NCBI GenBank assembly: GCA_004151065.3
Contig: NWUY0300011364.1
Span: 4,507 to 15,127 of the forward strand
Length of the DNA stretch: 10,621 nucleotides
Direction of reading: 5' to 3'
From: Larix sibirica
Lineage: Eukaryota > Streptophyta > Pinopsida > Pinales > Pinaceae
Shown: positions 6,751-10,621 of the stretch, one piece after another
How positions within the stretch are numbered: the first letter of the stretch is position 1
How the letters are laid out: every line of letters starts with the position of its first letter
The notes under the pieces: generated by a model
Databases searched by the model: none
What the model was told of the DNA's origin: nothing
The model's input: only the letters and a program-made list of their open reading frames with translations
Program-made: the position numbers and the translations under genes

Positions 6751-6879
6751 CTGGGCAATGCTAATGTAAATCTAATAATGGTGAGAGACAAATTCGATGA
6801 CTGGAAAGAGTTCACTAAATCCAAGTCTATAGGAAAAGGTAATAGTGAAGATACAAATAAGGTGGCTATGCAACCCTAA
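6745..6879 (+). other. Short coding-like open frame (44 codons)
   Basis: ATG to TAA. The peptide is hydrophilic and charged, beginning MQLGNANVNLIMVRDKFDDW. It follows duplicated segment copy 2 on the same strand. It may be a relic of a coding sequence whose upstream part is frameshifted. No domain recognised. Confidence 0.18.
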
Positions 6880-8879
6880 ATATGAATAGAAACATGGCAA
6901 TTGGAAAATAAAGTGAACAAAAACTAGTATTTTCTTCGTCAAGGCTTCCTTTCATATATAGTTAGTTTTTCAAAGTTTAATACATATAGTAGTAGTATCC
7001 CCTATTAGCAGCTTATATATAATGATCTTCTCTCTAAATAGTCAAACATTATGCTAAATCTTCAACTCAACTCAAGAGAATGTGAAAACAATTTCCAAAA
7101 TTAAGCAATGCTCATAGTAATTGATTGGGGTTTTATCCCAAGGTACTTATGTAGATGCAAAGGCTTCTACCTAAAATGTTGATTTTGGAAATTTGTATTA
7201 AAAAGCAAGCCATGTTGTGACCCTTTAGGTCTGGTAGAACTCATAAGACGATTAAGTACATTGGAAAATCATATTGTGAGTAATAAATCCATCAAGATTT
7301 TTTTTTTCTAAAGGTAAATGATGTGATAATCCTCTTGAACATTAGAGAATGTTACACATGATATAAGAAATCACATGTAATTGACACATAAATATAAACT
7401 ACCACCACACGCTTTTATTATCTCATTATTGTTTAAAATTTCTACCAATCTAGTCCCTCGAGATAGATGAACACAAGGAGGATGCAAGAGTTAGATGTTA
7501 AGGAATATGTGTCTAGTGAGCTCAAATTTTGCGATGGCCATACCTGAGGAAATGTTAAAAAATAGGGTCTAGATGAAGTTCTATGGAAAAAAACCATAAA
7601 AACATGGCATGTGTTACATCTAGATGATACTGACTCCTCACAATTTATCTCTCCTATAGCATGTTCTGTCCTGCTCACAAATATCTCTGTCCATAGATTT
7701 ATCAATTGAGTTAGTCTTACCTCTCTATCAGCTCATATAGTCTTGCATGTCCTTTTTAACCTATCTTGATCAATGGATCTCAAAACCAAATGATTGAGTA
7801 AAACACATTTATACATTTCTATTGGGTAACAGTAGTTGGGTAAAACCACCGAATTTGGCTCTACTCGATTTGCTCCTAAAAAATGACATGTGTATGCCTT
7901 CTTTTGCATGGTTTTGTAGGGTGTTGTTAGTCCTTTCTGCAAAGGGTAAGGGTGAGACAACTGCTATCACATTTTAAAAGTTATGCACCTATGGTATGTT
8001 CAGTCTCTCTTCTCAAACTTATATCACATGTCACTTTGTTGGTGTCAAAAAAATTAATTCAAATAGTATGTGGATTGATCAAATCTTTCCACATGGAAAT
8101 GACAACATAAAACAAACAACTAGTGTCAATCTCTAAAAAAAACCTAGATATTGGACCCAAACAATTTCATGAATGGAGTATGGAATTGAAGAAGATTAAA
8201 TACCTATTTCACAAATTGTTGTTGTTTGTACTATTGATATCTTGAAGCCTCTCTATTTCATTTAGTTTCAATTGTTGTTGTTAAGGCTAATACGAAGAAT
8301 AAGAAGATGCAGGAGAGTGAGGCTTCTTTGAATTACTACTTGACTCAATGGATCTAGGAAATAAAAACGCTCGGTGCTTTGTACCTCATTTTCATTTTTT
8401 TCCTGTCACTTCTCAATTCAAGAGAGTACAAAATGAGGATCTTGGTCGATAATAGGCTAGGGAAATGAATGGTTGTTCCTAGCAATACAATTTGAAGAGT
8501 GGAGGACCATGAATAGCTTAATAACCAACATCACCTTGAGTTACATATCCATACATGTAGTTCCTACATATATAGTTTTCAAAGCCATCACTAATAGTGG
8601 AAAAGAGAAAGGACAAAGAATTACCTACATCCATGCCATTTTCCTCATTTGTTCAAACTTTATTTAACCAACAACTAATTTACTTGATTGATAAGCAAAA
8701 GTATTCACTTGAAAAATAAAAATAAAAAATAAAAATAATTGCAATGCAATTTATATAATCCCTACAACCTTTTACAAAGACTCTTAATCTACCTTTCCTT
8801 TCTTGAATATAATAATCACTTAAAATAGGACAAAAAAAATTAACCCTTCCACATAAAACATGCAAAAAAACCACCAATA
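6880..8879. other. Long intergenic stretch without a supported gene
   Basis: Several open frames of 64-87 codons occur on both strands. None shows a domain, a splice-supported partner or a consistent composition. No LTR, tRNA or tandem repeat was found. A 9-bp inverted repeat (CCTCATTTT and AAAATGAGG) lies around 8384-8436 and is probably chance. Confidence 0.5.
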
Positions 8880-9315
8880 CATATTCTCATTCTTATAATT
8901 GTTTATATAATTTGATTTTATGATATTATTTTTATATATTTACAAATTTGAAAATTATTTTTATTTAATCAAATTTAAATATGTTATTATTTTATTTATT
9001 TTTTATAAAATATTATATAACTGTATCATCCTTTTATTTTGTATAAAATATTATATTTAATATTAAAAATGAGACAAATAAGGAAGACACTGCTATCTTT
9101 TCATTACTAAGTTCTAAAATTCACTTATTTTTCTTTGACAATCATAAAATATAAATATTATAATAATATTTTAAATATGTTAATATTAGTAATAAATATT
9201 TATATATAGATATATATAATGACTGACTGGGCAAACAAAATAAATACAAACCATTAAACTATAACCATCATTTTATCCGAGAATATAGTCATTTCTCTTC
9301 AAAATAATATTACTT
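8880..9315. other. Very AT-rich intergenic tract
   Basis: Almost entirely A and T, with runs of ATTTTTATTT type. TATAAAATATTATAT occurs at about 9004 and 9042. It lies 3' of the membrane-protein gene. Such DNA is often called matrix-attachment-like, but no specific signal can be shown. Confidence 0.5.
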
Positions 9316-9518
9316 TTAATCATGAAACATTAAGGTTTTTTTAATTATAAATAATTGTACAAAATAGTGAACGAAATATAAAATTGAGAAATGATATATA
9401 TATATATAAGACACCGTCTTCATAATATTAATGCCTTTGGATTCTGAAGTGAAACAACAAAATATATGCAACTCCTCAACAAAATGGAATTTAATGAAGT
9501 TATACACGACGACACATA
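9316..9518 (-). other. Likely 3' untranslated region and downstream flank of the membrane-protein gene
   Basis: Sequence just past the TAG stop. It is AT-rich with an (AT)n run at 9394-9408. No canonical AATAAA is visible on the minus strand within about 200 bases of the stop; AATTATTTATAATT near 9343-9356 is the nearest A/T-rich candidate. The transcript end cannot be placed from sequence alone. Confidence 0.35.
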
Positions 9519-10505
9519 CTATATATGTAGAGTTGCAACTGATGCTAGTATTGGAGTGATTATACTCCATGAGTTTTGAGATGGGTATGAAGGATTTGGA
9601 AGACCAAGGGATCCACTCTGTTGAGAGAAGTTTGCTGGGGCCGCTGATCCACTCTGTTGAGAGAAGTTTGCTGGGGCCACTTCAGGGTTAGTTCCATAAG
9701 TTCCATTTGAAGGAGGAATAGGATTTTGCTGCTGATTTTGGTACACAGGAGGATTAGGTGTATTCAAAACATGGCCACTGGACAATGGCAATGATGTGTG
9801 TGCCCATGGCCTTTCTGTGGAAACTGGAAGGGTGACGGTAGGTGGAATTGGCAACAAATTCGACTGTGATGTTACTTCTGCACCAGGTGGTCTCAGCGTT
9901 GCAGACATCCCCAGAGGTACTCCATATCCTGTATACATACGCAATATATAATGTTACCATGCAGATATTCACTGAGAAGACATATTTTATAAAACAAAAT
10001 GAAGAAAACTGGAAGAATGAAGAATAATTTGGAAATAGGCAACTAGCCACTAGCAGAAAATACCTTGAGGTCCAGTTGTAGGTTGTGGAAAAACAGGTAG
10101 ATGACCAATAGGTAACAATGGCTGGCCGTTTGGTATCTGTGTAGATCCCGGAATAGGCAAAGTTGGGGGTCGCAACACTGGAATGACAGGCCTCTGCTGC
10201 CCAGCCGGCAGAGAAGCAATATGCTGCTGAAAATAAGGACCGATTTGCTGCGGAAAAGCTGTTCTCTGAGCAAGATGTTCCTTGACCCTCTGATCTACCA
10301 AGTTTTGAGTTTCCTCATCTAGAAATTGTTGATAATATGCACGAACGATGGCAAGGATGACTACGATCATGATCTGAACTGAACCTATAATTACAGAAAT
10401 TCTGAAGCCTTTACCTATACCCTGACTACTATCCGCAGGATCAAGATTTCGCTTTGAGACCTCGTCTTCCTCGTGTCCTGAGCTCATGTTTTCTGTCACC
10501 GCCAT
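9519..10505 (-). CDS. Two-exon gene for a single-pass, Pro/Gln-rich membrane protein of unknown function (283 aa)
   Basis: Exon 1 is 10505-10064, the intron 10063-9929 and exon 2 9928-9519. The splice is phase 1 and joins Pro-Gln to Gly148-Tyr-Gly; the stop is TAG. Residues 1-35 are hydrophilic and acidic (Glu/Asp near 12-15) and end in a basic GKGFR. Residues 36-54 are a strongly hydrophobic Ile/Val helix, best read as a membrane anchor. An acidic/helical stretch (60-82) follows, then a Pro/Gln-rich tail. Basic residues before the helix and DEE after it suggest a type II orientation with the tail outside the cytosol, where sequons at N222, N235 and N247 could be glycosylated; this is inference. 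Residues 232-255 are two tandem 12-mers (APANFSQQSGS plus A or L). The C-terminus (268-283) is mildly hydrophobic. The ATG has a good context (ATACATGGCG), but the frame is open upstream to the window end, so the start is uncertain. I do not recognise the family. A cell-wall-associated or signalling role would be speculation. Confidence 0.72.
9610..9681 (-). repeat. 36-bp tandem repeat, two copies, inside exon 2
   Basis: Copies at 9610-9645 and 9646-9681 differ at a single base. They encode two consecutive 12-residue units (residues 232-255) that differ only in the last residue. Each unit carries one Asn-Phe-Ser sequon. The near-identity suggests a recent in-frame duplication, and copy number may vary between individuals. 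Confidence 0.95.
9929..10063 (-). other. Spliceosomal intron of the Pro/Gln-rich protein gene
   Basis: On the minus strand the exon ends CAAG and the intron begins GTATTT. It ends TATACAG before exon 2 (GATATGG). It is 135 bases, T-rich in its second half, and contains an in-frame TAG 12 bases after the donor, so a retained intron would truncate the protein at about 151 residues. The two flanking exons share a Pro/Gln-rich composition and join in frame, which is the main support. A second possible acceptor (CTTCTCAG) lies upstream inside the intron. Confidence 0.78.
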
Positions 10506-10512
10506 GTATTTG

Positions 10513-10551
10513 TTAGCTCCTATCGCTCTGGCCTCCTCTTCTATCCGCCAT
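10513..10551 (-). promoter_or_regulatory. Possible upstream ORF (12 codons) ahead of the main ATG
   Basis: If 10505 is the true start, the leader contains an ATG at 10551 in a strong context (GCATGGCGG). It opens a 12-codon frame that ends at TAA 10513-10515, eight bases before the main ATG. A second, overlapping mini-frame of four codons (10541-10555) begins at ATG 10555. Such frames can lower translation of the main ORF. The reading is void if the protein begins upstream of the window, because the main frame is also open here. Confidence 0.3.
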
Positions 10552-10621
10552 GCATCAATTTGAACTGAACCGACTCTTTTTTGAAACAGGTTTTGGGGGC
10601 AAATGGAAGGCCGTCGACTAA

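Noticed and set aside
7442-7960. Two minus-strand frames of 87 and 75 codons
   Set aside because: Different frames, no recognisable domain and no clear splice sites joining them.
8473-8877. Opposed 64- and 65-codon frames
   Set aside because: AT-rich composition with hydrophobic residues from T-rich codons; no supporting signals.
9754-10273. Other frames overlapping the membrane-protein gene on both strands
   Set aside because: Shadows of the real exons or read-through into the intron.
1-10621. tRNA or rRNA genes, CRISPR arrays, bacterial mobile elements
   Set aside because: None seen on either strand by eye. The tandem repeats found lack the regular spacers of a CRISPR array.

Overview
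The window looks like nuclear DNA of a land plant. It is AT-rich and gene-poor. It contains an LTR retrotransposon whose primer-binding site matches the initiator-Met tRNA, and one spliced gene with a GT-AG intron of 135 bases. There are no bacterial-type operons or ribosome-binding sites. I cannot name the species.

Layout. (1) Bases 1-1450: a decayed coding remnant on the plus strand (2-505, one in-frame stop). It is followed by three diverged copies of a 40-45 bp repeat, a good TATA box (876) and an AATAAA (1136). This order suits the 3' end or LTR of a retroelement or endogenous pararetrovirus, but no diagnostic domain is visible. (2) 1510-2930: AT-rich DNA with microsatellites, one unresolved base (1639), a perfect small hairpin (2063-2084), a less AT-rich island (2110-2340) and a diverged repeat array (2707-2915). 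(3) 2942-3206: CACTGG-containing repeats and a possible small CACTA-like foldback element. (4) 3202-3589: two direct copies of a 117-119 bp repeat. The second copy is split by (5) a 1947 bp non-autonomous LTR retrotransposon on the minus strand (3590-5536) with both LTRs, PBS, PPT and near-matching target duplications. (6) 5537-9518: mostly intergenic, with a diverged duplicated segment (about 5905 and 6640) that has short coding-like frames on both strands, then very AT-rich DNA. (7) 9519-10621: the one convincing protein gene, on the minus strand. It has two visible exons and encodes 283 residues: one membrane anchor, then a long Pro/Gln-rich tail with a perfect 12-residue tandem repeat. Its reading frame stays open upstream to the window edge, so the true N-terminus may lie outside.

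The genes do not form a pathway. The window is a repeat-rich intergenic tract next to a single gene. The most informative structure is the nested insertion: the other copy of the split repeat preserves the target site without the retrotransposon.
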